64,000 nucleotides of DNA. Origin: Metallyticus violacea (taxonomy: Eukaryota; Arthropoda; Insecta; Mantodea; Metallyticidae). Location: the NCBI GenBank assembly GCA_030762175.1, contig CM060830.1, forward strand, positions 53,499,501 to 53,563,500. Direction: 5' to 3'. This document shows, one piece after another, positions 42,926 through 54,668 of this stretch (position 1 is its first letter; each line of letters begins with the position of its first letter). Below the pieces are notes generated by a model. The model saw only the letters and a list, made by a program, of their open reading frames with translations, searched no databases and was not told the origin of the DNA. The translations under genes and the position numbers were made by a program.

Positions 42926-44954
42926 AACGGAGCTAAAGACAACTTATATGCTTGAGAGAAAAACAGATACCCAATTTACTTCCATGTGAAGCATCGAATA
43001 CGGAAAACTTGTGCCACTATCATTCCGTGCATTTTAGGAAATATTACAGAAATCTTCGAAAAAAAGATGGTAACTGTTTAGATGTTAATGGAGTTTATTT
43101 TGAGTATTTAATAAAATTATGTAAACCAATGACTTGGTTCATTAATATATCTTTTATCTAAAATTATCTATAATTCTCAAGATTTAATTTTATAAACAAA
43201 ATTTTGACAAAATGTGCTTGACTTGTTAAGGAAAACCTATATATAAAAGTTATATCATTGTTCCATTTAAGTGATTAAGTTATCCCCTTCCTCTCGGAGT
43301 CCTATATAGGGACTCACTTAAGATGTGCCCATGGCGCTGTTATGAAGGCTCATTCCTGCAATAAGTTTAGAAAAAGTCGTCATTTGGTTTTATTTGTACA
43401 TTTAACTAGTAATATTTTTACGGACCACCCTGTATAGTCAATATTTCGTTTCCAACTTTATTGACTTTTCTTCTTCTCGTAACACATTTTTAATTTAAGG
43501 AAACTGCTGATAGTAAGCATCAGTTGTCGGGAGTTTCAGTTTATTAGTAATTATGCGTCAGGGTTGTGGAGGTTATTGACAAAAGGTGGAACACACACCC
43601 ATTAGCACACCTGTATCGTTGTCATACTCCGAAGCCCCATAGCACCCAAACCATGGATTCCCTCTTAAAAACAGATCAGTTTGATGTCCTGCACAGCATA
43701 ATAAACAGTCATTGTCGGTGTTATTTTGAACCACCCTGTATACATACCTACATAAAATAATCTATTTGCAAAGGTTGCTTTTGGAACAATTTTAAGAATT
43801 TAGTTAAAAAAATATACTGCAGCAAAAATCCGTTCCATTTTTGATTATTACATGCTGTTTCAACACATAAAATTCAGAGAATGTGTTTCGAAATTCTGCA
43901 CATACGATAAAAGCGCGCGCTTGGAGGGAGCCATTTCCATAGCCCCGACGCCTCTACGCACAGGTGATACCCATGACCTCAATTGTAATCAGGCGTAATC
44001 ATTAGGCAGGTTACAGCTTCCGTGTCCCCCCCTCCGCGCGAACCCGCAACCGTAGCGGTACAGTGCAATCACGCACCATGCTCACCTCAACTTTGACCAG
44101 CAAAAAAAGCGTCCAATCGTGCCCAGCAGCAATAATAAAAACAGGACAGGGTTTAATATGCAAGACAGAATTTTTAAATAACAGGATAGTATACCTGGGA
44201 GTGCAGGTTTTTTCATCCTACGGCAAAGTTTCTGGAAGTGAATGTGCTCCATGACGCTAGATAATTTATAATACTTAGATTATGGTTATGAAAGAAAAAT
44301 ATACTGTCATAAAATAAAGATAATTATTTAAGTAGAAAAGACTGTCTGTGAAGAGAGGCAAAGCAAGTTAACGATACATATTTGTTTTTACATTGAAAAA
44401 TGCAATGTTTGAATAAACTATGTAAATTAAGATGTATATGGATTTAACCACTATCCAAAAATTTCCATACTGGTTGAAAATCGTTAGATTAGAATTATGT
44501 TCTCCCTTAAAACGTTTTCAGCATTTTATGAACATTAACAGAAAATAGTTTATTAACTGCAATGGGCTCTTGAGTGCATATGCTAGTGGTTTTTCATGCT
44601 TGATAAATATAATGGTGAAATTTACAGACTAAAACTGGAAGGTAGCATTAGTTACTGCGAATCACAACGCGGTAGTTTTCAGCCCATTATATTAACGGTG
44701 TCGCCGGTAAGTGGATCGGACTTATTTTACTTCATTATCGCACCAATTAAATATTTAACAATTAACTAATGCCGATAAAATACAACATTTTGTATTTAAA
44801 GAAGAACAACCTTTCACTAAGCATACATGATCCGCAAATTATGTTAAAAATACTGGAATGAATAAAATTCACAAGGGTAAATTAATGTGTATATATGTGA
44901 AAAATTTACTTTTACCATAATCCATATACATGAAATAAACTCAAACAGAACCTG
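42926..44954. other. No gene recognised
   Basis: The only marked structure is the pair of ACCACCCTGTATA motifs at 43424-43436 and 43730-43742, which look like transposon termini 306 bp apart. A GC-richer patch lies at 43910-44060. Small frames (43566-43760, 44063-44254) are not convincing. Confidence 0.35.
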
Positions 44955-45115
44955 ATTCTTGTAGAGAAGCGGTAAGACGATTAGCAGGAAAATATCGTCA
45001 CAATCACGTTCCATGTAGAGAAATTGTTTGCTAACTTGTTAATAGGAGACAGAATCTCTCAATGACGGGGAACATGTTCCGAACCGCCGTGTTTTTACGG
45101 ATTTTCAGCAACAAT
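44955..45115 (+). pseudogene. Transposase N-terminal fragment, relative of 35267
   Basis: Translation gives SCREAVRRLAGKYRHNHVPC and REIV. At DNA level 45017-45107 closely matches 35405-35500 (GAGACAGAATCTCTCAATGA and TGTTCCGAACCGCCGT are shared). Only the helix-turn-helix part survives. Confidence 0.7.
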
Positions 45116-45997
45116 AGAAAACAAAAATGTACTAACACTTGTATTCAGTTTAAAATATGACTCAAAGGGGTACCAAATGAAATTTCAAAGGTTAGAGGCG
45201 AGGAGGTGAAACCTAAAATGCAATAAACGCTATTTTTAAACTCCTCCCTCAATATCTAAATTGCGAGCTTTTTGATTGAATTAAATGTATGTTAAAAAGG
45301 TAATTATTCAAAGTTAGAAGTTTTGCTCTACCAAACGATGCTTCCCAAAACATCAATTTCAGGGTGTGATTGGATATGTCTTTTGAAACAATAACAGTAA
45401 CGTTATACGATATCTTAAAATCTTTGTGCCGTATGCATCTCACTTAGATTGTCTTTTGACCATTCCTTAAATATCAAAATACTTAGCAATACGACTATGA
45501 AAAAATAGAGCGAAAAATAGCAATATTTCTAAATATACAGAATAAGAGAGAGAGGGGGGGAGGAAGAGACAAGTGTTTTTCAGATATACTTGGGGGGGGG
45601 GTCTTTCAACCGCTTATCATAGAAGATATATAACGTATAATAAAATAGGTCCTCGAGGCAACAACAGCAGAAGTTGGTAGATATGATGTAACGTAATTAG
45701 TGAAAGGTGTTACTCCTCGTGAATGATGACTAATGATTATTTTTACCTCATCATTTTCCAGCCTTTTTACAATAATGTTTTCACTAATATTTACATTTTA
45801 GATTCATATTTATTAAAATACTGAAAATTACGACAAAGAATGCAGGCTTACAAGCAATTAGAACTAGTACATAACTGTATTTGTTGTTTAATGTTACCTC
45901 ATGCAATGCAAAATCAATGTCCACTTGAGAATTAAATATTCTTTACACCCCGCATGTGGATTTTGCACTCCTGGGTAAAAGTATCTGAAAGAAATAC

Positions 45998-46043
<46 letters not shown>

Positions 46044-46271
46044 CCAATGTTAATGTAAACAGTATTTCAGGGATTTAAAAAGTTATGAGTACAGCATTAT
46101 TTTAAAAGTGAGGTACTCTTGGGCTAGATTTGTGATAACCTAAAAATAGGTTAATAATAGGTTAAAATTTATGACAAAACATCTATAAAAATGCTCTATA
46201 CTTAATACAAAGATAAGTAATCGCTTCAGCTATGGGAAGGGTCATAGGCTGCAAAACATCTTCAATATACA
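45116..46271. other. Spacer with purine-rich tracts
   Basis: Contains G runs near 45555 and 45592 and a (GA)n microsatellite at 46000-46039. No gene seen. Confidence 0.4.
46000..46039 (+). repeat. (GA)n microsatellite
   Basis: Twenty uninterrupted dinucleotide units. Confidence 0.97.
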
Positions 46272-46769
46272 TTGTTTCACGATCAAAAGGAGATATGCTT
46301 TTCTACTTGCCATTCTTCCTCCCCAGACCATGATGGTTCTGCTTTTGAATTTCTGAATTCCTATGAATGCCTCAGTTTTTCTGCGTTACCTGGAGGCCTC
46401 ATTATATATATATTTGCATTGTGGATGCAGAAAGGAACGCGATTAATCTGTGAAAATAACCCTAATCCATTGTTCCTGTTGCCAGTTGAAATGGAATATG
46501 ACGCCCAAAGCGAATCGCTGGACGATGGGTACGGTCTATTTCTACTTAAATTGCTGCTTTTTGACTTGATAGCAGTTTACTTTTCTCTCAGGACCTTTAG
46601 ACCCAAAAATATGTCTTGTTTAGCAGTTATAATTCATGGTTTACCTGAATGTTGTACTTCTGTATTGCCAAAATCTTCATATACCCTCTACATTCTGGAT
46701 ACAAAACTCAGAATCCTAATGTCATCAACTTGTTATTCCATTCGCCATAAATATTTCATCTCCTTTTAA
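46272..46769 (+). CDS. Longest open frame in the window, unassigned
   Basis: An open frame of 165 codons from GTTTCACG... (a GTG-like start rather than ATG) to a TAA near 46767. It has possible hydrophobic stretches (LPGGLIIYIFALWM, FLLKLLLFDLIAVYF). The Ser, Leu, Cys and Tyr content is what A/T-rich random sequence gives when stops happen to be absent. No domain or repeat match is seen. It could be a decayed multi-pass membrane protein exon; chance is at least as likely. Confidence 0.2.
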   Translation: MFHDQKEICFSTCHSSSPDHDGSAFEFLNSYECLSFSALPGGLIIYIFALWMQKGTRLICENNPNPLFLLPVEMEYDAQSESLDDGYGLFLLKLLLFDLIAVYFSLRTFRPKNMSCLAVIIHGLPECCTSVLPKSSYTLYILDTKLRILMSSTCYSIRHKYFISF

Positions 46770-46927
46770 ATGACATTGTTAAGCATACATTTCAATTATA
46801 AAAATCGTCTCCTACCGTTTGTCCTAATATTCTAACAGCTAAAATTTGCAATGCTCCTGTATCAATAAACAACTAATTTACTCACTCACACTGTAAAAGT
46901 TTTAAAAATAACTGACCGCCTTCTTTG

Positions 46928-47240
46928 TCTGTGATTAACGTTGCTAACTGCTGGCCGAGAGGTTGAGGATTCGATCCCCGCAACCTACTTAAGACATTTC
47001 TAAGTTAGAAGATCATAGCCTTGTAGGGAAAATTGGAAAGCTGCCTGATAGAGAGATAAAGTCCTTCGATTTCGAAAGCTGCATGATTGGCGACCGGCGG
47101 GGTGCCGGTATGCTGATTCCCCGTGGAATACTGCCCTTTATCAATGATGTCGCAAGACGGATGTAGAGGACTCAGCGGTTGTTGCGGCAGGCTAAGACCC
47201 TATATCGGGCTGTTGCGTCTTAGAGGAGAAAACAAATAAT
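46928..47240 (+). mobile_element. SINE-like family C copy 2
   Basis: The tRNA-like head has GATTAACGTTGCTAACTG and B-box-like GAGGATTCGATCCCC. The body at 46983-47070 (TTCTAAGTTAGAAGATC, AAAGCTGCCTGATAGAGAG, AAGTCCTTCGAT) aligns with 21204-21298. A GC-rich 3' part (GGCGACCGGCGGGGTGCCGG) is not seen in the other copy and may be a separate module. It ends in an A-rich stretch. Confidence 0.65.
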
Positions 47241-48681
47241 TTTTGTTTAAGGTTCATTTTTCCACACGTTCTGTGCTAGTCGCCCTTCTGTAATGTTCTC
47301 TGCACATTGCACGACTATTCATATTTTTCTGCTAAACATTTTATAGAGGTCCACGTATCAGCACTTTTGCATATAACTCCTCTTAGGCAATTTCTCATAC
47401 TATGGTGCTCCTTTTCGTGACGTCGTATCATACGGTGCCAATAGCAACTGCAATATCTCAGCGCAGGAAGTTGGGAGGTTCATAAGCACACTACCAAACA
47501 TCCTTTGCTGCAAAATATGACGTCACTTGCATCAAATCCCACTCGCACGTTCATCAGACCTAAGCTCCGCTTGACCTCAGTTTGGAGCTGAAACAGATGC
47601 GGAAAGGGGGCGGAGCGCTTCTATATTGCGATGCGTAGGGATCACACACTACGGCACAAACTGTCTCGTAATTCATGTCTATCGTTTGACTTCCAGAAAC
47701 GAGCCCCCATGATATACGACTTGCCATATCTTTCCATCATCGGTTGTATTGGAAACGCTCCTTTCCAGTAAAAGTAATATTTTATTTAACTTTTAAGGTT
47801 CCTACATAGTCACGAAGATTGAAGCAATGCATTAAATGAATTAATTAGATTGGATGACACACATTTGAAGGAAAAATGCTGAAAAAAAAAACTTGCCTAA
47901 AATTTGCTACGTATGGCGGCTTTGTAACTCAGTTATCAAGATTCGACACCTTCCTGTTAATACCAGTTCAAGTGTTAGGTTTACAAACGTCTGGAAGTAA
48001 AATCCTCAAGATATTATCATAAAAAGGTAGCTTTACAACACGAGGAAAGAAATATAATAGCATATACAATGAATTTGAACTTGGAAACCACAGATTTATA
48101 CAACGTATAAATCAATTCATTCTGTGGCCTATGTTACAAGTTCCCAAAGTTTTACACCAATAAAATACAACAAACTGAATAAAAACTTGATACAACAATG
48201 CACGGGCCGAAGTATTTAATAAACCTTTTCCCTTAAACAACAGATAAAACAGTTTGAATGCCGCCCAAAATAACGAGTACATTTTATTAATTGGCCTAAA
48301 AAATCTAAGTTTCCTATTCGTTAAGAATATTATAAAAGGGAACTTTACTCCAAAATAGCCACATACATTTTATTAAATTATAAGATGTATTGTACCTGGG
48401 TCACAGGATTTAATCTTCGAAGAGGCCTCCGGGCCTAACAAACTTGAAGAGAAGGTCGAAAATATTTATATCCATGTTGTCCCGGACTGTTTAATGTTAT
48501 TGAAGAAGATCGACAAATAAAATGCTTTAGATGTTCCAGAAATTTGTCAAGAGAACTTTCCCAAATGACAGGCTAGTTTTTTGCTTTGACAGGAGCGGAT
48601 TCCCCCTTCTTTTCCTTCACTTCGTGCTAACTTGCTTACACTTAGTGGTCTACTCTGTTTCATAGCAGGTTCGATGCAGAA
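47241..48681. other. No gene recognised
   Basis: Includes a CRE-like TGACGTCA at about 47519 and a moderately GC-rich patch (47500-47640). No coding frame of note. Confidence 0.35.
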
Positions 48682-49167
48682 ATGTTCCTCCTTGATCCCG
48701 ATTTGGAGCCAAAGGCTTCTTGGCACTCTCCCACAAGTGCTGTCTTTTCATCCCCAGTGAGAATTCGAGATGTCCATCTGGCCGAGAGACTTTCAGTACT
48801 CCAATTGTCTGAAACACGGATTGAATACGTTCGCACTTATCTCATCCTTAAAAGGGATTTCAGAAATCACCAAGCGTCAGTCACGTTCGAAAGGCCCAAA
48901 TGTTTGTTTCCCCTAAGTTCATCAGAGGTCGACGTCAGTGAATTTCACTTTACACAGTTTCTCGTCCTGTCAAACTTTTGTGTCACTCATACACTGTGTG
49001 TTAGACAGCATCTTGTTCTCAAACTGCAAAAGTTCGGCATACATTCTGGCGTAAAACTTAATAATAATGGGATGCGCAATCAACGAATAATCTTCTTGCT
49101 CGGACATGGTGCTATTGACATTTCAAACGTATGTCTCACTCCGTACTGTTCACAAGGGGTTAAATAA
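48682..49167 (+). CDS. Unassigned 161-codon open frame
   Basis: From ATG-like MFLLDPDLEPKASWHSPTSA to CLTPYCSQGVK and a stop at 49167. Its residue mix is fairly balanced (SVLQLSETRIEYVRTYLILK, FRNHQASVTFERPKCLF), and the DNA is less AT-rich than its flanks. No motif, signal peptide or domain is recognised. It could be a fragment of a transposase or host exon. I rate it slightly better than the other long frames. Confidence 0.25.
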   Translation: MFLLDPDLEPKASWHSPTSAVFSSPVRIRDVHLAERLSVLQLSETRIEYVRTYLILKRDFRNHQASVTFERPKCLFPLSSSEVDVSEFHFTQFLVLSNFCVTHTLCVRQHLVLKLQKFGIHSGVKLNNNGMRNQRIIFLLGHGAIDISNVCLTPYCSQGVK

Positions 49168-50970
49168 TAATTACTGTTTATATTTTACTTATTGTATTTT
49201 AATAAATTAATGATTTTAAGTGCTTATTTAATAACATTTAACGCTTGTTTTACTGCTGAGACATCACAGGCAGCAAGAGATAAAATGTTAAGTCGGAAAA
49301 GGAATTTTAAAAATTGAATTTAAAAGCAATTTTTACATTGCAAATAACTGATATGGGGTTACTAATTAGTACATAAAATACATTTGAATTACATCTAGCT
49401 GTACACTGGACATACCTATTGAGAAAAGAAAGAAGATAATGCCCATGCTTTATGGAAAAGTACATAGGATATTCTCTAAACACCTACAACTTTCCAAAAC
49501 GACTTTAGTAAAGTAACAAGTTCAGAGATACAAGAACACTGAAATGGAAGCTTTATATACCCTACTGGAGTACACTTTTTAGCCTTGACAATGAGATACT
49601 TTCACAAAGGGAGGTTGTGTACATTCAATCATGTTCTAGAGTTTGAAATCGGAGACACCATTTGCTATTAAAACTACGAATGCCACAGGGTAGAATGTTT
49701 GACAAACCAGGTCTCTTTGTACTTGAACCGAGTTAATCATTAATGACGTCACTCGCGGCTGGCCGGAGAAATACATCAGTAGGATAGAGCAATTCGGCTC
49801 GACGTGATGACAAAGCACGGCGTATTTAAAACGGTTACCAAGGGAGAAACGCTAACAATGACTTAACCCGACGCCACAAGAATACTCCAGAGAGAGGTTT
49901 GAAAAAATAGCCTTTGGGGACTGGCCTGCCTACGCGGCAGATTGCTTTGAGAGTAGGTATAAACTGTATGAAGCGACAGTTTGGGGCGGCAATGAATCTG
50001 TTGAGAATTTTGTTGCACTGCCTTAGGGTGGTAGAGAGCCAGATGAGCTATCCGCGTATCTGTTATATGCTCATGAAAATAATATACATGGAGTCATTTT
50101 GACATTTTTTGGTTAGGTTAAATATTTATATGTTTTTAATACTTGCTCGTCTTACCATTCTAGAGCATTTTAAATTAACTTAGAGGAAAAATGCAGTGTT
50201 TATATTATTGAAATATCGACCTGAGATTTTATTACAAGGATTCTAGGAACATTTAACTGTGGATTGTTCCAAATTTGTCTAAATATATTTTAGGGCTGAT
50301 AAATAGAATTACTTTTAAGCGTATATTTGGTTATCATATATGTTGATATTAACACAGAAAGATAAAGTAGATTTGTTATACAGAGACTTCAAAACATAAG
50401 ATAAATACATAAATTTATTTTAGTTTAATAGTTTGTAGTCTAGGGAAATAAATCAAACATATTTACGCTTATAAAATCATTAACTTTAATTTAATTAGTA
50501 TAGTACTCAAGGAAATTTAAAAATAAATACTATTTCATAAATAAATGGAATAATAAGAATAAATTTAAATAATAAAATAGGAAATTAAATTTTAGAAAAT
50601 TACATGAATACTACAGTTAGCTGATAAAATTAAATTGAATAGAAAGAACAAAAAGAAAATACACCATGTTCTAAAAATAGTAAGCTTCCGGAAATACTTT
50701 CTCTCCAATATCACCCATTGTTTTCATAAACTTATAAACATCTCCCCTGATATGGTGGTATTGTAGTGGACCTCTGAGGCAGGGACACTCATACTTGTTT
50801 CAGTGAGGATGATTGTGAAGGTGAGCTAGTACCCCGGAAGCCCTCTGAGGCACTGTCTAAAGGAATAAACTAAGAACGATTGCTGCTGTCAAGGTTAAAT
50901 GATTATTGTTATTTTTCACACATATGTTCAAACTGTAGACCTCCAATAAAACATATATACATACTATGTG
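49168..50970. other. No gene; possible promoter-like patch
   Basis: A CRE palindrome TGACGTCA at 49744-49751 lies about 75 bp before a TATA-like TATTTAAA at 49823-49830. No coding exon follows. The rest (50100-50660) is very AT-rich. Confidence 0.3.
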
Positions 50971-51014
50971 AATGAATGGTGTTTAATGCCCGTTTTTGCT
51001 ACAGAGGCATTTGC
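50971..51014 (-). mobile_element. 44-bp SINE B tail with perfect target duplication
   Basis: Only the last 44 bp of family B is present, in reverse orientation (GTGTTTAATGCCCGTTTTTG, CTACAGAGGC). It is flanked by a perfect 12-bp repeat ACATACTATGTG at 50959-50970 and 51015-51026. This is a complete insertion event that copied only the 3' end. Confidence 0.92.
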
Positions 51015-51261
51015 ACATACTATGTGGCCAGCCTGTACTATTATATTTTAAATGAAGATAAAGTGCGGGACAAACCTTAACCTCACAACATCACCGAGTT
51101 TTGATTGTTCCAATATTATTGATTTCTTCTAAACATGAACACAGTGCCCCTACATAAGACTGAGCATAAAACTATTAACGTGTTCTGTTTCAAATAGTTT
51201 TAAGAATATCTGATGGTAAATGAATTAATAAATAAGAATAAATAAATAAATAAATAATCTG

Positions 51262-51350
51262 CTTACTCTCACTTTCACAGCCGGCTCACAAAACATATAC
51301 TGAAAGAGAATTCAGAGACGTGACAACGTCGTTTTCCTGGGCTAAACATG
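51262..51350 (-). repeat. Dispersed repeat, partner at 8130-8215
   Basis: On the minus strand it reads ACGACGTTGTCACGTCTCTG followed by AATTCTCTTTCAGTATATG and GTGAAAGT. This aligns with the plus strand at 8130-8215. Confidence 0.6.
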
Positions 51351-52202
51351 GTACAAATCATTCCTCAAGCAAATAATATAAAAGTAACATAAATAAGCAA
51401 CTGGATGACTGTAATCTCAGTTCTAGTAAAAAGGTCATCAAGGCTTGTCCCATATTACATATTAGTGCAATACATTAATGTCTAGACTTTCTATCCTTAG
51501 ATTAATTTTTCCCTTATTATATTAAAAAATGTTGTTCGAGTACTATATGTGAATCTGCCATCGTTTAAAACACAGCTTGTTGTAAACAAAAAGGCTGTTT
51601 ACTGACAAATAAATAAGTTACTATTTTGAAACTGTTATATCGACTGAAAATTAAATTTTCTGGTATCTGAGGCACTTTTCTGGATTACTTAGTAAAACAA
51701 AACAAAATTTTGGCATTCATAGCAGATGTTTCTGTACGGTTTCTTTTATTTATAAAGTTTAGTTTAGTTTAAGTATGTGCAAGCCTTATTTTTTTCTGCA
51801 AAGGAAAAATCTGTGAATTGTGTGTTTGTGAATTTTTGTTTGTGTTAAGTAATAGAAGTAAAGCGTTCTTTTCATTACGGATTATACAGGCACACAATTG
51901 AGAATCAACAAAAATTATAACTATTTTGCTTAAATAGTAAACTTCTTTAAAAATTAAATTTAATTTCATTCTAAGGTGCTTTCTTCCTGAAAGGCACCAA
52001 AGACAAATTTACATTCTTCTCGTCTTTTAATAAAATACACCGATTACTACAGGTTAAAAAATAAACTTAAAATCAGCTGCACTAAATTCAAGCATTCTTA
52101 AACGGACAAATTTTATCCTAGTTTATCACTAATATTGTTGAGTTCCAAATTAAACATATGATTAACCATATTCCCTTCATGTCTTTCTGTTCTCCAGTTC
52201 AA

Positions 52203-52220
52203 TTTTTTTTTTTTTTTTTT
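52203..52220 (-). repeat. Poly-T tract
   Basis: A run of 18 T following CAGTTCAA. A reversed retroposon tail is possible, but no body is recognised. Confidence 0.9.
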
Positions 52221-53037
52221 CGTTTTATTTTTATTTTTCTTGCAGTGCGATCAGTAGTATTTCATGGCTTGCTGTGTAAAATGCAAAAACAGAAATATAA
52301 CATACAAATACATCAAAGTGCACCCCTTTCCGTTTGCACTTCTGTAACCCTCAACCATTCTAAACGAAACAGATTGCCTTTGGTGCCTAGTGGCGCGGCA
52401 ACTTCTCTAACAGGCTTTTGAAGCGGTAAGCATAGCTATCAGTTACATACATTTTAACTAGTTCCCTTTGTTTGCGGCAACTTCTTCATAATTGCAGCCA
52501 AGCGGAAGTCGTACCAATCAGGCGCTATTACACTAAGCATATCTAAACTGAGTTTTGGGCTACCTGTAACTGAGTGTTTTAGCGACCTGTTTCAGGTGTA
52601 GTTTAACATGCAACGTGTTGATAAGGCACATTTCTGTGTTCACATGCCTGTCACCATAACCTTCGGCAAACTTGCCTCTTCGGTACATAAGTTCTTGGCT
52701 GGTTATTGTATTTATTGTAAGCCATTCAGCAGGCCTTTTTACGTTAATTTTATTTTCTATAGTTGAAAAGTTTGTTAATACAATTTTCTCTTTTATAAAA
52801 AGGGAGAAAATGTCATGAATATAATTTTTTGGCATTATATATCCTCCATAAATTCGAAGTTACCAAACATCTCTTGCTTATGTGTTTGGTTATCTATTCC
52901 TTAAATTTTGCTAAAACTGCTCTTTTCCCATTTTCTAAGCGATTAAGGCAGTTTGCAATATTTTGTCATTATCCAGTATGTTTTCTTATGCTTTAAAATC
53001 AAACTTAGTAAATATATGAATGAATGCTTTTGGATGG

Positions 53038-53038
<1 letters not shown>

Positions 53039-53064
<26 letters not shown>
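53039..53064. repeat. (TA)n microsatellite
   Basis: About 13 dinucleotide units, self-complementary. Confidence 0.95.
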
Positions 53065-53068
<4 letters not shown>

Positions 53069-53754
53069 AATTTCTTGTAAAGCAAAATAGAATTTATTTA
53101 TTTTTGTTTCAGTAGCTCTTACTATTTTTATGAGACAAAAGAGAACGCTCCTGTTTTTGTACAAATAAAATGATGTGAAATTAGTATTTGTATTTGAAAA
53201 AGTTCATGTATGTGTTACGCAATAATTATTGTATTTATTTCAGTAAAATTTTACCCCTATGGAAGCTAACTTTCTGTTTAAAAGAAAGAAAAGGAAGAAA
53301 ACAACATATATATGAATTTTGCTGCAATTTCACAAACCCCATTTTCGGATTTACAGAGAGCTTTTTAGAACAAACACGCTATTCTTTTATAATCAATCAC
53401 AAAATTCTTTTGCGCATTCCATAAGCGTTTCTGCATTTCAACTGAATACGAACACAGGATATTGATTCATTTAAATAGAATTACAAGCGTATTATTTCAA
53501 CGAACTCTATCTTTACTCATTCAATTTACAGCACATATTGTAAAGTTCGCATTCATTAGTTAAGAGTACTCCAATAAAGGCCTTGCTCAATTATGAAGAA
53601 AACGTTAATAGAATAAAAAACACGTTTTGGAACAAAAACTGCTTATAATGCCATGACAGCAGTTTTAGTTTGTGTGTTCTTGTGATTAATGTGAGATAAA
53701 ACAAATTTCTCATTTAGGTTCTTTTTTTTCCCAAGTTTATTACTTTAATTTGAC

Positions 53755-53860
53755 TAGCCTCATGATCTAGAAATAAGCGTTCCTGGTTACTATTTCTGAT
53801 CTCCTGTTTCGACTCCCGGGTCTGCCATGGAGATTTTTCCTTGGCTAGGAATGTTCTCGT
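53755..53860 (+). mobile_element. Possible tRNA-like head of another SINE
   Basis: ATGATCTAGAAATAAGCG has an A-box look, and GTTTCGACTCCCGGG a B-box look at typical spacing. A T-rich stretch and the 50-bp tandem duplication follow. There is only one copy in the window, so the call rests on the promoter boxes alone. Confidence 0.35.
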
Positions 53861-53864
53861 GGCG

Positions 53865-53964
53865 CCCAAGGTTTGTTAGATCATTTTCGTTTCAACATCA
53901 TTCCCATTAGTGAACCCAAGGTTTGTTAGATCATTTTCGTTTCAACATCATTCCCATTAGTGAA
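53865..53964 (+). repeat. Exact 50-bp tandem duplication
   Basis: Two 50-bp copies start at 53865 and 53915, each beginning CCCAAGGTTTGTTAGATCAT and ending ATTCCCATTAGTGAA. They appear identical, so the duplication is recent. Confidence 0.97.
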
Positions 53965-54390
53965 CCTAACTGCGTCTTAAGGGCAGGCCAGCCTCGGATA
54001 ATGACGCCACATAATGGGGGGGGGGTGCCTTAGTCAAGGAATACCGCTAGCAGAACTAAATTGCTCTAACTTGATATTATCATCTTTATCATGACTAGAA
54101 GTATTAAACTTTTTAAAGGATTTGAAATTCCATTTGCGCTATATTGTGTCTTGTTTGAAAGGAGAAGAAACTATTGCTTTCACAAACAACGCCTTATTAG
54201 CAAAAAATCCCCATGAATAGATAAGTTGCTTTGGTTTTAAGTAAAATACAAACCATGCTCCCGAGTTTATCCTTTAATACTGTATTTCGTTTAGAACAAA
54301 GATTGTATGAAGACATTAAAATTAGACAACTTATATAGTACGACTTTTCATAGCGTATAACAAATACTAAGACACCATAGGCCTTGGGAC
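53965..54390. other. No feature seen
   Basis: Contains a run of G at 54017-54026. No gene or named repeat. Confidence 0.35.
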
Positions 54391-54668
54391 CGCCACGGGT
54401 AGCCGAGGTCGTTAATGCGCGGACTCGTGAGCGGGAGATCTGGAATTCGAATCCCGCTAGGACCGTCCTCCCTTACTGAGGTTTTCCCCAGGTTTTCCTC
54501 AGACCTCATAAATGGCAAATGCCAGAAAGGTACCGTAAACTTAAGCCTGGAACGTTTCTTTCCTTAAAACTCCTTTCCCAATATATTATTTCATCTCATT
54601 TATCATCAGTGTCCACCTCCTGTGGTGCTTCAATAGTAGAAACGGGCGTTAAACACTACTCAAAAAAA
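54391..54668 (+). mobile_element. SINE family B copy, full length
   Basis: The head CGCCACGGGTAGCCGAGGTC, variable arm GACTCGTGAGCGGGAGATC, the family body and tail GGGCGTTAAACACTACTC are all present. It is followed at once by a second, reversed copy. Confidence 0.93.

Larger units (their letters stand above)
51027..53754. other. No gene; AT-rich, some repeats
   Basis: Contains an (AAAT)n tract at 51234-51257, the dispersed repeat at 51262-51350, a poly-T run at 52203-52220 and (TA)n at 53039-53064. Frames here are short and biased. Confidence 0.4.
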
